A stretch of DNA of 64,000 bases from Schizochytrium sp. CCTCC M209059 (GCA_000818945.1 KN805373.1:372001-436000); one strand, 5' to 3'. Positions 20,140 through 30,586 are shown, numbered from the stretch's first letter. The notes: generated by a model not told the origin, from the sequence alone. Numbers and translations: made by a program.

Positions 20140-21892
20140 ATGCAGGCGCAGCGCACGCCGCCGGTCCCGCCGCCGCGCGTGCGGCGCGGGGACGGCCTCG
20201 CGCCGCCGCCCGGGCTCTCGCCGGAGGACATTACCAGAGTCCACTCCGCGGCGTCGCTGTCGCCCCTCGGCGCGGACGAGGAGAAGGTCGACGAGGACGC
20301 GCGCACGGAGCTCTTCGAGCGCCTGCAGCAGTTCTACCTCGTCTACGAGTCCGAGCGCGTCAACCAGGGCATCGGCCACATCGTCGATTGTACGTTTGCT
20401 TGCTTTCCCAGTCCCAGTCGAGTCAAGTTCGAGGGGTCGAGTGAGGGTGTTGTGATGTGATGTCCCGAGATGTGATGTCCCGAGATGTGATGTCATAGAA
20501 GATGTGATGCGATGCGATGCGATGCGATGCGATGCGATGTGATGTGATGTGATGTGATGTGATGTGATGTGATGTGATGTGATGTGATGTGATGTGATGT
20601 TTTGGGCCGTGCGTCGAGGTCGAGAAAGCTTGCGATGCGATGACCGACTGGTATGGTTCTAAATTGGCATCCCCTTCTGGCTGCTTCGACTTTCGACTGC
20701 GGCGCTGTCCAGAACAATGTAGAGCAGAGCGAGGGGACGACAATGCATGAAAAAAAATGAGAGGCGAGATGGGAAAAACGAAAAGTTGCGTACTCTACTC
20801 TGCAGGTTGATGAAGATGTGGCCTGGATTGGAGTTGAGAGTGGAAGCCAAGTGGGCTGGAGAAGGAAGGATGGCAGCGGCGTGGGTGCGACGGGGAACGC
20901 GCGCGTCATCGTGAAGTGCCTCACTAACACTTGCTTTTTTATTTATTCTTCTGTCCTGATTGAATTGCACAGGGGCCATGACCCACGGCGAAGACGAACT
21001 CAATGACCGCCTCTTTGAAAAGTACGGCGAGTCCTTGCCCGAATTCGAGCAGCGCATGTACGAGGAGCTCCTCGCTGCGGAGGCAGCCGAGCAGGGCGGG
21101 AGAATGGCGCCTGCAGAGTCCTTTATGATGCACCACGGACAGTCCGGGTACCAGAGCGATAATCGCTCTGTGGCCTCCATGGGGGCGTCCTCGGTGAGCA
21201 CACACGGCAGCGGTGCCGCCTCGATTAGAGAGCGCCTCCTGGCGTTTTACTCCAAGTACGACACCGACCGGCTACGAAAAGGAGTCGATGACCTTGTTGA
21301 CTATGTCCGGCGCAAGGGTCTTGGGTCGCTGAACGAGAAACTCGTACAAAAATACGGCGTCACGCTCGAAGAATTCGAGCATGGGGTCGAGAGACCTATT
21401 CCGGCGTCCAATGCATCCACGGCAAGCCCCACGCCGGAGCCGTCGAGGCGCATCTCTATTCGGTCACTTTTGCGGCGATCTTTTCGCGATAAGGAAGAGC
21501 GTGCAGCACATGGTCGAGTCCCGGTTTTTGTCAGACCGCTTCTCGAGCTCTTTTACTCCAAGTACGATCAACGTAAAATCAACACGGGCGGTGTGCAGTC
21601 CATCTATCTTTGGACCTGCAAACATGGACTGCCAGCGCTCAATAAGCAACTCAAGGTAAAGTACCTCGAGGATCTCACCGAGTTCGCGGACCGCATGAAC
21701 AAGCTGCGTCTCGATCTCGAAGAGTTCTACGCAATTTACGACCCCTCCAAGCTTACAAACGGCGGTGTTGACGCAATTCTACGATGGGGAATTCGGAACG
21801 GTCGCGCTGCCATCAACAAGCAGCTCCGGAAAAAATACCATTGTGATCTCGAAAACAGCGACGTCGATTTCACAGAGGATCCAGACTTTTAA
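20140..21892 (+). CDS. Protein with four copies of an unrecognised ~45-residue repeat
   Basis: Two exons, 20140-20389 and 20973-21892, give 389 residues. The donor is GATT|GTACGT. The acceptor TTGCACAG ends at 20972. The phase-1 join creates Trp84 in IVDWAMTHGEDELN, matching a Trp at the same place in two other repeats. The repeat consensus is FYxxYDxxKxxxGGVxxIxxWxxxxGxxALNxxLxxKYxxxLxEF. Approximate positions are 65-112, 172-217, 274-318 and 333-377. A short Pro-rich N-terminus and Ser-rich spacers separate the copies. There is no signal peptide or membrane segment. The repeats are helical in appearance, with alternating aromatic and charged positions, suggesting a protein- or lipid-binding scaffold. 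I recognise no named domain, and function is unknown. Confidence 0.82.
20390..20972 (+). other. Intron (583 bp) of the four-repeat protein gene
   Basis: GTACGT donor, TTGCACAG acceptor. The phase-1 join restores a conserved repeat Trp. It contains a GATGY pentanucleotide array at 20501-20600. Confidence 0.85.
20501..20600. repeat. (GATGC/GATGT)n pentanucleotide array
   Basis: About twenty tandem five-base units: one GATGT, then GATGC units, then a switch to uniform GATGT. Such a switch is what unit-turnover expansion would leave. Confidence 0.95.
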
Positions 21893-22685
21893 CGCAACTG
21901 GCCCCTACAGAAAGGTCTCTGGGCTGTTTCTCTCGCTCTCTCCCCGCTGTCTCACTCCCGCCTTTCCCTTTGTTTGTTTTCTGTCCTCAAGCTGTCTTTC
22001 TGTCAGCTTTTCTGTTACATCCTCGTTGTCTGCTGTGGGTCATACTTTGAGCGCCCTGCGTGGTGTAGTAGTGCGGGATAAGTTTGCGTTTCTTGCAAGA
22101 GGCCCTTTTCATTTCATTCGCACATGCAAACTGGCGTCGAGTGAGCCGCCCGCATGGCCGCCTCATCCATTCGAAAAGAGTCCACACCAGTTTGAAGCTG
22201 TGGTTCCGAGTTCTCCTCAATGTAGCAGACGTGCGGTTTCTGTCTTGCGTCGACATTGTATTATTTCGTCTCGCCACTCTTAACTAGAAACAGGTCGCTT
22301 TGATGTGACCCATGGAACAGGGTAGAAATTCAAGTGACGCAGCCCTCTTTTACTTTGTTGGTCGCACGGCATCAGGTACACAACTTACCCTTCTATCTCT
22401 TGAGTCTGCCACATTTCTATTTCTCTCTGTCTCGTGCGCAATTCTAGCAGGTGTTAACAACTGCCCTCTCTCATTCTCTCAGGTTTTCAAAGCATCTCTT
22501 GCAGCGCAGCACCCAGTTCGTATTTGCAATGTCACACATATTCATTATCGTTGTTTTTTTCGCTCAAAACATTCATAGCTTGTTTGTTTCTTGTCCAACT
22601 ATTCCCAGGCGGTGCATAGGCAGGCACTCGCTTAGTTGGTCCAGTCTACTAACTGCAACTACATGAGATATACATCATCCTTTTC
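21893..22685. other. Tail-to-tail spacer
   Basis: This is a pyrimidine-rich 793-bp region between convergent genes, with T-rich and CTCT-rich runs. No conserved coding frame, RNA gene or element was recognised. Confidence 0.5.
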
Positions 22686-23624
22686 TTACTTCGCCACAGC
22701 GCCATAGATTACTGCAAAGGAGCCTAGCAAAGCAAGCATGACTCCTACGGCAAAGGTCATCTCCCGCTCCGGTAGTTTCTTTGCAAAAGAAGTCGCAAGA
22801 ACCACCAAAATCCCGTCAAATGGCAGAACCACAGAAAGTGGCACTTTGAGAGCATTCCAGTCTACCTCTTGGCGGTAGATGAAAAGAGCCGCGAGAGAGA
22901 AAAGTGTAAGAAAGGAGATGAGGCCACCCGCAGCCGTGCTTGGCAATAATTCCCATTTTTTAATGATGATGAAGCAAAGGGCAATAAAGTTTCCACCCCC
23001 GAATCCAAAAGTGCCCATGGCTACTCCGCCCCACGCGAAGACGAGAGCTAACAAAACCCATCGCACTCCACTGTTCGAGACGGCGTTCTCTGCGCTTCTT
23101 GTAGCCCCCTGATCTAATTCAGAAGTGCAGGCTTTCTCTACATTATCAGATTTCGTTTCCGGCTTGACACCAGAGTCTGCGACGATTTCAAGACCAGCTG
23201 GCCCCTCGCTCAACGCGCCTGGTTTTGGCATCCGATGTGCCCTTCGTAGAAACATAAGACCCAAGAAAACAACCACGGCACTCACGCCCACTCCGAGCGA
23301 ACCACCATTTGATTTGATAAAATCAATACCATAGGTTGCAGAACAGGCGAGGGCAGCAACGAGGCATGCAACGACACCAACCACAATTGCGACAGGCTCC
23401 GTGTCCGCAAAACTTCGTCGGTACCAGAAGCAAATGACGAGGCCGTTCCAGAGGTCGATAATAAAACACACAAAGACGGCCTGAATTGCATCCATCTCTA
23501 GCGCGCTTACGAGCACCGGAAAGACAACCAAATATGCCGACACGGCAAGCACAGCCGAGGCCACGGCGGTCAAGGACGCCGTCGCGGCAAGGAGTACCCC
23601 CTGCCACACCGCCAACTCCATCAT
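22686..23624 (-). CDS. TauE/SafE-family membrane permease
   Basis: The protein has 312 residues from the ATGATG at 23624; the frame upstream begins at TTG. Two homologous blocks of about four hydrophobic helices are separated by a hydrophilic, Ser/Glu-rich loop at roughly residues 140-190. The second block contains the glycine-rich family motif GVAMGTFGFGGGNFIALCFI, followed by AAGGLISFLTL. Other TauE/SafE-like stretches are VFPVLVSALEMDAIQAVFV and LPFDGILVVLATSFAKKLPE. The family exports or imports sulfonates, sulfite or related organic anions across the plasma membrane. The substrate cannot be read from sequence. Length and helix count are normal for the family. Confidence 0.82.
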   Translation of the reverse strand: MMELAVWQGVLLAATASLTAVASAVLAVSAYLVVFPVLVSALEMDAIQAVFVCFIIDLWNGLVICFWYRRSFADTEPVAIVVGVVACLVAALACSATYGIDFIKSNGGSLGVGVSAVVVFLGLMFLRRAHRMPKPGALSEGPAGLEIVADSGVKPETKSDNVEKACTSELDQGATRSAENAVSNSGVRWVLLALVFAWGGVAMGTFGFGGGNFIALCFIIIKKWELLPSTAAGGLISFLTLFSLAALFIYRQEVDWNALKVPLSVVLPFDGILVVLATSFAKKLPEREMTFAVGVMLALLGSFAVIYGAVAK

Positions 23625-24200
23625 AGCCCCGGCCGTCAAAGTTGACTTCCCCGCGCTTGCGCGCCGGCCCGCTGTCCCCGGACCCGTCGCAGTCGGAGTA
23701 CGCTTCGCGTGCTTCCTCCCCTCTCTCCCTCGACTGACCGCTCGCTTGCTCGCTCGTAGCCTCGATCAGGCTGCGAGTTGGCGGTCTGCTGCACGTGCCG
23801 CTCGCTGCACAACAACTGAGTGGGGGAGGAGAACTTGCAGTGTCAAGGATAAGTTTTTGTTCCGTCGTTCTTTTCTTTCGCGTTCTTCATCTTTCTTTCT
23901 TTTTTTCCTTCCTACTTCATGGACGGAGACCTGCACTTCGTTTCGGGCCTTTGACCTTCGGCTTTGTGGCTGCATGGCCTCGACGACTTGTACTTGGATT
24001 GGGTCTCGTAGTTGAGGTGAATCCTTTTCTTAGGCGTTTTGGGCCCCAGTTTTGCTCGTGCTTGCTCTTGAACAAGGTTCCTTTGTTTAAAAAAAAAAAA
24101 AAGTGATTGACACAACGAGAGAAGCAGATGCGGCCTATAACCAAAAATCAATCGCAGTGTTTTTTTACGTTTGGAATTATTCACGTTTGAAATCAGACTG
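23625..24200. other. Intergenic spacer upstream of the TauE-like gene
   Basis: This lies between two minus-strand genes. It contains C/T-rich runs, a 13-base A homopolymer at about 24090-24102 and no supportable gene. Confidence 0.5.
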
Positions 24201-25274
24201 TCATGAAGAAGCCGCAGCATCATCGGCACCAGGGCCATGGAGTGAGAATATAGAAAAGTCAATCTGGCCCTCTTCGCATATGATGGGCGTCTGCACACTC
24301 TCCGAAAAGCCGAGACTTGCCGCGGTCGTGTGGACAAGCTCGGCGTAGGTCCCATAGCGGTGCGTATGGTTTGCAAGAAAAAATCGACTGGATTTGCTTC
24401 CATTGAGAAAAGCTCGTGCGCTCTGAAGCAATGGCTGAATGCATTCGGGTTCGTAAACGACATCAGTGCCAACGACGAGGTCAAAGTGCTCCAAGCCCAT
24501 GCCCTCGAGAATTTCAGCACACGCAGCATCGTCTCCCCAGACGAGGCGAGCCGTCGAACAGACATCACCTGCACTATTCAAGTCAATGTTTTCCTGGAGG
24601 AGCTCTACCGAGGCCTCGTTATAGTCTGTGAGGACAACGCTAGCGGCCCCGAGACGCGCCATCGTGATGCCGCAGAGACCTGTTCCACTCCCCAGCTCCA
24701 AGATTCGCTTGCCGCGTACAAGGGAAGGGTTCGCCGTAAAATACCGTGCCATCTCCTCGGCAGAGGGCCAGACGACCCGCGAGACGAATTTTTCAATCAA
24801 TTGGTTGCTCGCATGCAAGTACGAGAGCTTGATGATCAAGTCCTCCTCCGCCTCCTTGGTATCATCTGTACACGCGTTTTCTGTTTTGCGCGAGAAGCGG
24901 AATTCGCTCAACTCATACTCGACGTTGCTCGTGAAGAGGTCTGGGTTGAAAAAGCCAAATCCTCCGTCGTCCTCATCTTCAGACTCGTCACCATCATCAG
25001 ACTTGTCATTCTGGCCTCCATCTGAGCGTGCAGCTTTTTTCGCGTCTTGCGTGCTGCCTTGATCCTCTCCTTGGCCGACGCCAGGGGAGGCCGCGTCGCC
25101 GCCGCCCTCGACCTGCACGGAATTGAGCGAGCTGGCCAGCATGGCGACCTCGCGATCGCTGACCCCGAACTCGACGGCATCCTTCAAGGTCGCCTCCTGC
25201 ACAGGCACCTTCGCCTCGCGGGGCTCTGCGCCCTGGCCCTGCGCCGCAGCCGCGTCTCCTGCGCTCTCCGCCAT
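24201..25274 (-). CDS. Family-16 (METTL21/FAM86-like) protein methyltransferase
   Basis: The protein has 357 residues from ATG 25274. The first ~105 residues are Ala/Gly/Asp/Glu-rich and probably disordered. The class I SAM-dependent fold follows: the family signature VVWPSAEEMARYF (168-180), motif I ILELGSGTGLCGI (191-203), motif II VLTDYN (214-219), VWGDD (245-249) and the post-II motif LVVGTDVVYEP (267-277). The C-terminal strands include FFLANHTHRYG. Enzymes of this family methylate lysine, sometimes histidine, in chaperones, translation factors or ribosomal proteins, mostly in the cytosol. The specific target cannot be assigned. The gene is head-to-head with the omega-amidase gene at 25782, sharing a 507-bp promoter region. 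Confidence 0.85.
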   Translation of the reverse strand: MAESAGDAAAAQGQGAEPREAKVPVQEATLKDAVEFGVSDREVAMLASSLNSVQVEGGGDAASPGVGQGEDQGSTQDAKKAARSDGGQNDKSDDGDESEDEDDGGFGFFNPDLFTSNVEYELSEFRFSRKTENACTDDTKEAEEDLIIKLSYLHASNQLIEKFVSRVVWPSAEEMARYFTANPSLVRGKRILELGSGTGLCGITMARLGAASVVLTDYNEASVELLQENIDLNSAGDVCSTARLVWGDDAACAEILEGMGLEHFDLVVGTDVVYEPECIQPLLQSARAFLNGSKSSRFFLANHTHRYGTYAELVHTTAASLGFSESVQTPIICEEGQIDFSIFSLHGPGADDAAASS

Positions 25275-25781
25275 GGCGCGCGCCGCCAGCCACTCCTGCC
25301 GGCGCTGGTTCTGCTCTGCGAGCGCTGCTGCAGCGCGCCGGCGAGCGGCGGGCGGGCCTGGGTCGCGGCTCTCCGGCCCGGACGGGCTCCGCTCGCTCGC
25401 TCGCTCGCTCGACCGACCGACGGACGGAGTGGGCGACCTTGCGCGTCTGCACGTGCGCGAGTCGGGTCCTCGCTTACTCGGCTCTGCTCTGCTCTGCTCT
25501 GCCCTGTGCTATCGACCAAGAAGAACAACTTTGTTTGCAAAAACAAAAAAAAGCAAAAATAAAAAATAAAAAAAGCTTGCGCTGCAGAGCGAAGAAAGCA
25601 GAGCGGAGCGGAGGCAAGAAAGCAGAGCGGAGCAAAGAACGCAGAGCGGGGCGGAGCAGGGCAGAGCCGCTTCGCACGGCGCGGGAGCGGAGCGGACGGA
25701 GCGGGCAGACGCGGAGACGCGCGAGACGCAGAGAGCCCGAGCGAGCGAGCGAGCAGGCGAGCGAGCAGGCGAGGCAGCACG
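25275..25781. promoter_or_regulatory. Shared divergent promoter region
   Basis: 507 bp separate the ATGs of the methyltransferase (-) and omega-amidase (+) genes. The region holds GCTC tetranucleotide runs, a CTCTG array at 25481-25505, an A-rich block near 25543-25575 and imperfect GCAGAGCGGAGC repeats at about 25598-25670. No specific element is identified; promoter status is inferred from gene arrangement. Confidence 0.45.
25481..25505. repeat. (CTCTG)n pentanucleotide array
   Basis: Four units plus a degenerate fifth; same unit as at 13041-13075. Confidence 0.85.
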
Positions 25782-26672
25782 ATGTCCGTCGCCGCGGATG
25801 CAGGCAAGAAGCTCCTGAAGCTGGCCATGTGCCAGGTGATGGTCGGCACGGATAAGGTCGCCAACTTGGCGACGGCGCGCAAGGCCGTGCAGGAGGCCGC
25901 CAGCAAGGGCGCGCAGCTCATCTCGCTCCCGGAGTGCTTCAACAGCCCGTATGCCACGGACCAGTTCCCCGTGTACGCCGAGGAGATCCCGGCGTCGGCC
26001 TCGGAGCTCGACGCCGAGAAACACCCCTCCACCGCCATGCTTGTCGAGGCCGCCAAGGAGTCCAAGGTGTATCTCGTGGGCGGATCTTTCCCGGAGAAGG
26101 ACGCCGAGGGCAAGGTTTACAACACCTGCCTCGTCATCAGCCCTGAGGGCGAAGTCTTGGCCAAGCACCGCAAGGTGCACCTTTTCGACATTGACGTCCC
26201 CGGCGGCGTCACCTTCAAGGAGTCCGACACGCTCTCTGCGGGCGACCAGGTGACTGTCTTTGACACGCCGTACTGCAAGGTGGGCGTAGGTATTTGCTAC
26301 GATATTCGCTTTGCCGAATATGCGATGCTCCTCCGCCAGCAGGGCTGCAAGCTCATTGTGTGGCCCGGAGCCTTCAACACTACGACGGGGCCTGCGCACT
26401 GGGAGCTTCTCCAGCGCGCCCGCGCCGTGGACAACCAGCTCTTTTGCGCCACTGCGTCCCCTGCTCGCAACCCGGACTCCAAGTACCAGGCGTGGGGCCA
26501 TTCGTCGATTATTTCGCCGTGGGGCGAGGTCTTGGCCACTACGGAGCACGACGCTGACATCGTTTACGCTGAAATTGACCTTGGCCGCGCTGACGAGGTG
26601 CGCACCAACATCCCCATCAGCAAGCAGGTGCGCACTGACGTGTACTCGCAGGTTAAGCCGGCAGCGAACTAA
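25782..26672 (+). CDS. NIT2: Omega-amidase / nitrilase-family hydrolase (NIT2-like)
   Basis: The protein has 296 residues with the carbon-nitrogen hydrolase fold. The catalytic triad is visible: Glu51 in LPECFNSPY, Lys131 in KHRKVHLFDID and Cys172 in GICYDIRF. Further NIT2-type signatures are GGVTFKESDTLSAGD, WPGAFNTTTGPAHWELL and ASPARNPDSKYQAWGHS. NIT2 removes the amide from 2-oxoglutaramate and 2-oxosuccinamate, closing the glutamine and asparagine transamination cycles in cytosol or mitochondria. Length is close to the animal enzyme (~276) with a short N-terminal extension. No strong targeting peptide is apparent. It is divergently paired with the methyltransferase gene. Confidence 0.93.
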   Translation: MSVAADAGKKLLKLAMCQVMVGTDKVANLATARKAVQEAASKGAQLISLPECFNSPYATDQFPVYAEEIPASASELDAEKHPSTAMLVEAAKESKVYLVGGSFPEKDAEGKVYNTCLVISPEGEVLAKHRKVHLFDIDVPGGVTFKESDTLSAGDQVTVFDTPYCKVGVGICYDIRFAEYAMLLRQQGCKLIVWPGAFNTTTGPAHWELLQRARAVDNQLFCATASPARNPDSKYQAWGHSSIISPWGEVLATTEHDADIVYAEIDLGRADEVRTNIPISKQVRTDVYSQVKPAAN

Positions 26673-26892
26673 AAAGTTTTCAAGACGTATAAAACAAAGA
26701 AAAATTGAAGAATGCGATTTTTTCGCAACAACTAATTGATTTAGTCCGGAACCTAGTTTTTGACTCTCTGTTCTTTTTTTATCCGCCAAGAGTCCGGGTT
26801 TCCGGAAAGGAAGGAATCCCCGACCGCTAAATAGCGGACTTTGGACACTGTCAAACCGTGGCTCGGCGCGAACCTGCCCTTGATGGCACAGC
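26673..26892. other. Tail-to-tail spacer
   Basis: Short A/T-richer gap between convergent stop codons, with an A-rich stretch just after the NIT2 stop. Nothing else seen. Confidence 0.5.
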
Positions 26893-29346
26893 TCACTGCC
26901 TCGAGGAGACAATCTGCATCTCGACCAAAAGATTGTGACCCTGCCAGGTCCAGCGAGTCACCGCGGCCTGCGACGGAGTGCTTGCGTGCGGTGGACGTAT
27001 TTGCAAGAGTGCCCACACAGATGTTGTAGACGAATAGAGAACAGGAGCAAAGTTCATGAGGCCAGCCCAAAAGAAAAAGGGATCGAGAAATTGCGAAATG
27101 TGCGCTCCTACTGCGTTGGCCCCGACGAGATGCATGGTCGCCGCATCCGCCCCTGTGACGACGAGTGTCAGACCACACACGAGCATGTTCGCAATTGCAA
27201 TGTTAGGATTAAATTGCTGCATGGAGGGCGGCACAAACCAGCTGGTGCGTTGTACCGTGAAAGGATCGTTCGGCTGCGCGAGCGCCGCCACGACCCCGGG
27301 ATGTAAGGCACCTGGGTTGAGTCCCACGACTGCACCGTAACAGGCACAAAAAACGTGTGGCGCAATGCTGCGAACAACATTATATGCGAGCTGCGCTCGA
27401 AGTGTTGTCGGCATGGCTGCTGAATTGAGTAAGAAGACTGGGTGCTGAAGAGGATCTTGAATATTCATACCCGGAGCATACTCGGAGACGTGAATCGCAA
27501 AGATGCGCAAAATGAGGTCCAATACGGTTCGGTTCTCCATCCATCGGGATGAAATGGCCTGGTTTGGTGCCGCCTGGAGAACTGCCGCATGCGAGTCCTG
27601 GATCTGAGGAGGATGACCTATGGCTAGATTCTGCGATGGCGGAGCGCTCACGGGTTGAGGAGGGCCACGCCTGCGTACGTTGTTTCCATGCTTCTTGCGC
27701 TTGCCCTTGCGGTATGTTGACTCTTTTTCTCTCCTTGTTCTATCCGCATTGTGTCTCGAGTCTTCATCGTCATTGTCATTGTCATCATCGTCGCCATCAT
27801 CATCCTCCTCATCATCATCATCATCATCTTCTCGATCCTGGTCACTTCCAAGGTGATTCGAGTCTTCGCTTTCTTCATCGGCGTCGAAGTTGTCCGCGAG
27901 GCCTTCGTCCTCTTCTAAACGGCGGCCTTGTTCGCTCTGTCCGTCGGCTGAGGCGCCGGGATGCCTTTTACGATTCCTCTTGCGTCGCCCTTTCCGCTCG
28001 CTACTATTGTGCTGTTGATTTCCTCCGATCTCAGACGTTGAGACGTCGACAAGAGAATCGCCGCTACTATCGCAATCGTCCTCGTCTACATTGCTCCGAC
28101 TATCCTTGTGGGAGCGGCCGCGGCGGCGGCGGCGGCGGCGGCGGCGATCATTTCCTGGAGAGGCTGCGCTGAGAGCATTGTTGCGAGCGTGCAGCGAGGT
28201 TGAGGAATGGGATTCGACATTTTTGAGAGACTTCTCTCTTCGGCGGCGCTTTGTTGTCGAGGATCTTGGCTCCAAGCCGCTTGCCCTTCTCTCATGCCAG
28301 CCGAGCGTGCGAAAGCCCTGCAAACCAATATTGCTTGGTCGGCCCTTGACGAGCTGCCCTTGAAAGCATGGCCAGATACGTTGTTTGCGAAGCTCGACGA
28401 GCAGAGCCCTTTCCACGTCAGGTGGAAACGGTTTCCGACCATCGAGGCCAGTCACGTGTGCCGTGAGTGTGCGTCGAAATGACTCTTGCGGCGCCTTAAG
28501 CTTATTTCTTCGTGTGCGAACCCATTCGTTGTAGCATGCCGGACTGATGACCCCTTCTGCGCTCACTGTGCCGTCTGGAAATCTCTGTACGAAGCGCAAG
28601 AAGATCTCGAGCGAGGTATGTAGGCCTTCTGTAATTTGTGACGAGGTCGTGGACTCAGAGCGACGCATCTGGACTTGCTGTGCCGAGTTTGACGGTGGAA
28701 AGGCGCGCGTTGATGGGTGCATGCTTGACTCTTCATAGGAAGGAGCAGCTTGAGGCTGCGTTGGCTGCATAGGAGGAAAACGTTGCATTCCCTGCACATC
28801 CATGTCTGGGCGACCTGGCCGATGGGAGCCATGGGCCGATGTCGACACTGAATGAAAGGCGGAGGGCGGCGATACAAGCGCGGATTCTCCGGAAGGCCCC
28901 AGGAATGAGGACTGCGAAGTCCCGACGAGCACAGTTCCTTGGCCTTGATTTGCTCCTCCCACCGGAAGTGTATGCGAATGTGTATGGGATCCGAGGGACT
29001 GAAAATTTGAAGGTGCCGAGACCGAAGACGATGACGATGACGAGGATCTTGTTGTCGCAGAGTGTGCGGTTCCTCGACCTTGTTGTGAGCCCTCCATGGG
29101 CGTTTCCGAAGTCAAGTCGTTGTTCCACGATTCTGGAAAAGTATTGTCAAAGTTGGATGTAGCCAAGGAAGTACCCAAAGATCTTGGCGATAGTTGGCGC
29201 TCGAGATGCACGTTTCCTTCTCGCTCGGGACCACTCAATTTGTCTCTCTGATGTTGATTTTGACCGTGAAATGATGTAGTCGTGTTGCTAAAGTCTTGTA
29301 CTTCTTCGGCATGAAGATGTGCTGTAGGTCTTTGCCTCTTTGGCAT
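26893..29346 (-). CDS. Unrecognised protein with folded C-terminal domain and basic/acidic middle
   Basis: The protein has 817 residues from ATG 29346. The N-terminal ~240 residues are Ser/Gln/Pro-rich and probably disordered. Residues ~243-340 look folded (LEIFLRFVQRFPDGTVSAEG ... ACYNEWVRTRRNKLKAPQ ... KPFPPDVERALLVELRKQR ... GLQGFRTLGWHERRA). A strongly basic R/K-rich stretch (~355-460, nuclear-localisation-like) and an Asp/Glu-rich block at about 480-525 follow. The last ~210 residues are hydrophobic-aromatic and helical (TVLDLILRIFAIHVSEYAPGM ... AIANMLVCGLTLVVTGADAA ... FLDPFFFWAGLMNFAPV). A nuclear role is plausible from the basic clusters, but no family is recognised. It could also be a membrane-associated protein, given the C-terminal hydrophobicity. 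Confidence 0.7.
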   Translation of the reverse strand: MPKRQRPTAHLHAEEVQDFSNTTTSFHGQNQHQRDKLSGPEREGNVHLERQLSPRSLGTSLATSNFDNTFPESWNNDLTSETPMEGSQQGRGTAHSATTRSSSSSSSSVSAPSNFQSLGSHTHSHTLPVGGANQGQGTVLVGTSQSSFLGPSGESALVSPPSAFHSVSTSAHGSHRPGRPDMDVQGMQRFPPMQPTQPQAAPSYEESSMHPSTRAFPPSNSAQQVQMRRSESTTSSQITEGLHTSLEIFLRFVQRFPDGTVSAEGVISPACYNEWVRTRRNKLKAPQESFRRTLTAHVTGLDGRKPFPPDVERALLVELRKQRIWPCFQGQLVKGRPSNIGLQGFRTLGWHERRASGLEPRSSTTKRRRREKSLKNVESHSSTSLHARNNALSAASPGNDRRRRRRRRRGRSHKDSRSNVDEDDCDSSGDSLVDVSTSEIGGNQQHNSSERKGRRKRNRKRHPGASADGQSEQGRRLEEDEGLADNFDADEESEDSNHLGSDQDREDDDDDDEEDDDGDDDDNDNDDEDSRHNADRTRREKESTYRKGKRKKHGNNVRRRGPPQPVSAPPSQNLAIGHPPQIQDSHAAVLQAAPNQAISSRWMENRTVLDLILRIFAIHVSEYAPGMNIQDPLQHPVFLLNSAAMPTTLRAQLAYNVVRSIAPHVFCACYGAVVGLNPGALHPGVVAALAQPNDPFTVQRTSWFVPPSMQQFNPNIAIANMLVCGLTLVVTGADAATMHLVGANAVGAHISQFLDPFFFWAGLMNFAPVLYSSTTSVWALLQIRPPHASTPSQAAVTRWTWQGHNLLVEMQIVSSRQ

Positions 29347-30520
29347 GACGCACCTGTTTCAGCCAGCCTCTACGGGAAAGAGGCTGTCCTTGTTTTGCCC
29401 GAAACTGATGCTCACGATGGATATTTCGGCTCTTGCTACCGATTGCGACTTCAAATGCAAAGGCGAAAGGCAGACGGAGAACCACGTTGTCCTTTGTCAA
29501 GGTTTGTCTGACACTGGCAGGGACACCCCGGTCGAACCCTCTTTCGCTCCCTATTCTTTCTTACTCGCTTCTCGCTAGCCTGCCTGACAAGCTAGATGAA
29601 AGCTTGCTCCTCGGCAAGCCGGATGAATGTCTGCTCTCCGGCAAGGCCGCGAAGCTTGTGCAGTAGCAGCAGCAGCACTGCTAGCAGGTCTGGACGACGG
29701 CAGAGAGGAAAGAAGGACGAGCGGAGCTTTTTAGCAATCGAGGGATCGCAAGAGCAAGCCGCTGTGCTGCGCTTGCGCTGCGTCAGCCTGCGCTCGTGAC
29801 CGACACTGTGCGCTGGCCTGAGCCGCGCGCAAAGGGCTTTGCCACCAGCCCTGACCTGCACCTGCTCCTAGGCAGGCAAGCAGGTTGGCTGGCAAGGAGC
29901 GAGCGACTGCGAGCGGCGTCTCTGGTCGTCCAATCTTGCTCTGCCGCGAACTCGTTCGGACACGCCCCCTCGTCGGCCTGTTGGGGGCGGCGACGCGCCT
30001 TCGTGCGGGGCTGCAAATCACCGCGCCGCAACCCCGGCTCCGGCGCCGCGGGGCCGTCGGCGCTCGCGGCCAGCCGGTCGGCGCGAGTCTTCTGTTTGGT
30101 TGCCAACTTGAGGACCTCGCGGCAGCTCTCGCGCTCCTGCTTTCTTCCAATTCTTTTTCCCCGTCTCCCTCTCCGCCTGCACCTGCTCGCCCGCCTTCCA
30201 CCGCAGCAAGCAGCTAGCAGCACGAGGCTTCTTAAGTGCGGGGACGTCGGAGGCGGAGGCTGCCAAACTGTTTCAAAGTCGGCCCCCCCATTTGCCTACA
30301 CCAAAGCTGCTTGCTTGGCATGTCAGTCTGGGATGCGGGGCCTCGCCGCTTTTCGGGAGCCTAGAGGCTTTCCCAGCCCGCAGCTCCCGCGCCGCCGCGG
30401 CGAATTCCAGAACCTATAGCGGACAGCGGCGATGAGCTGCGGGAAGCGCGGCTTTCTGTGCACGAAGGGACTGCCCACACTTGGCGGCTGGCTGGCTGCG
30501 CCTCGCACGGCAAGCGGCCT

Positions 30521-30586
30521 CAGCAGCGCAGAGCAGCGCAGCGCAGCGCAGCGCAGCGCAGCGCAGCGCAGCGCAGCGCAGAGCAG
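30521..30586. repeat. (GCGCA)n pentanucleotide array
   Basis: About thirteen units, with a few G-A-G-C-A variants at the ends. Confidence 0.9.
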
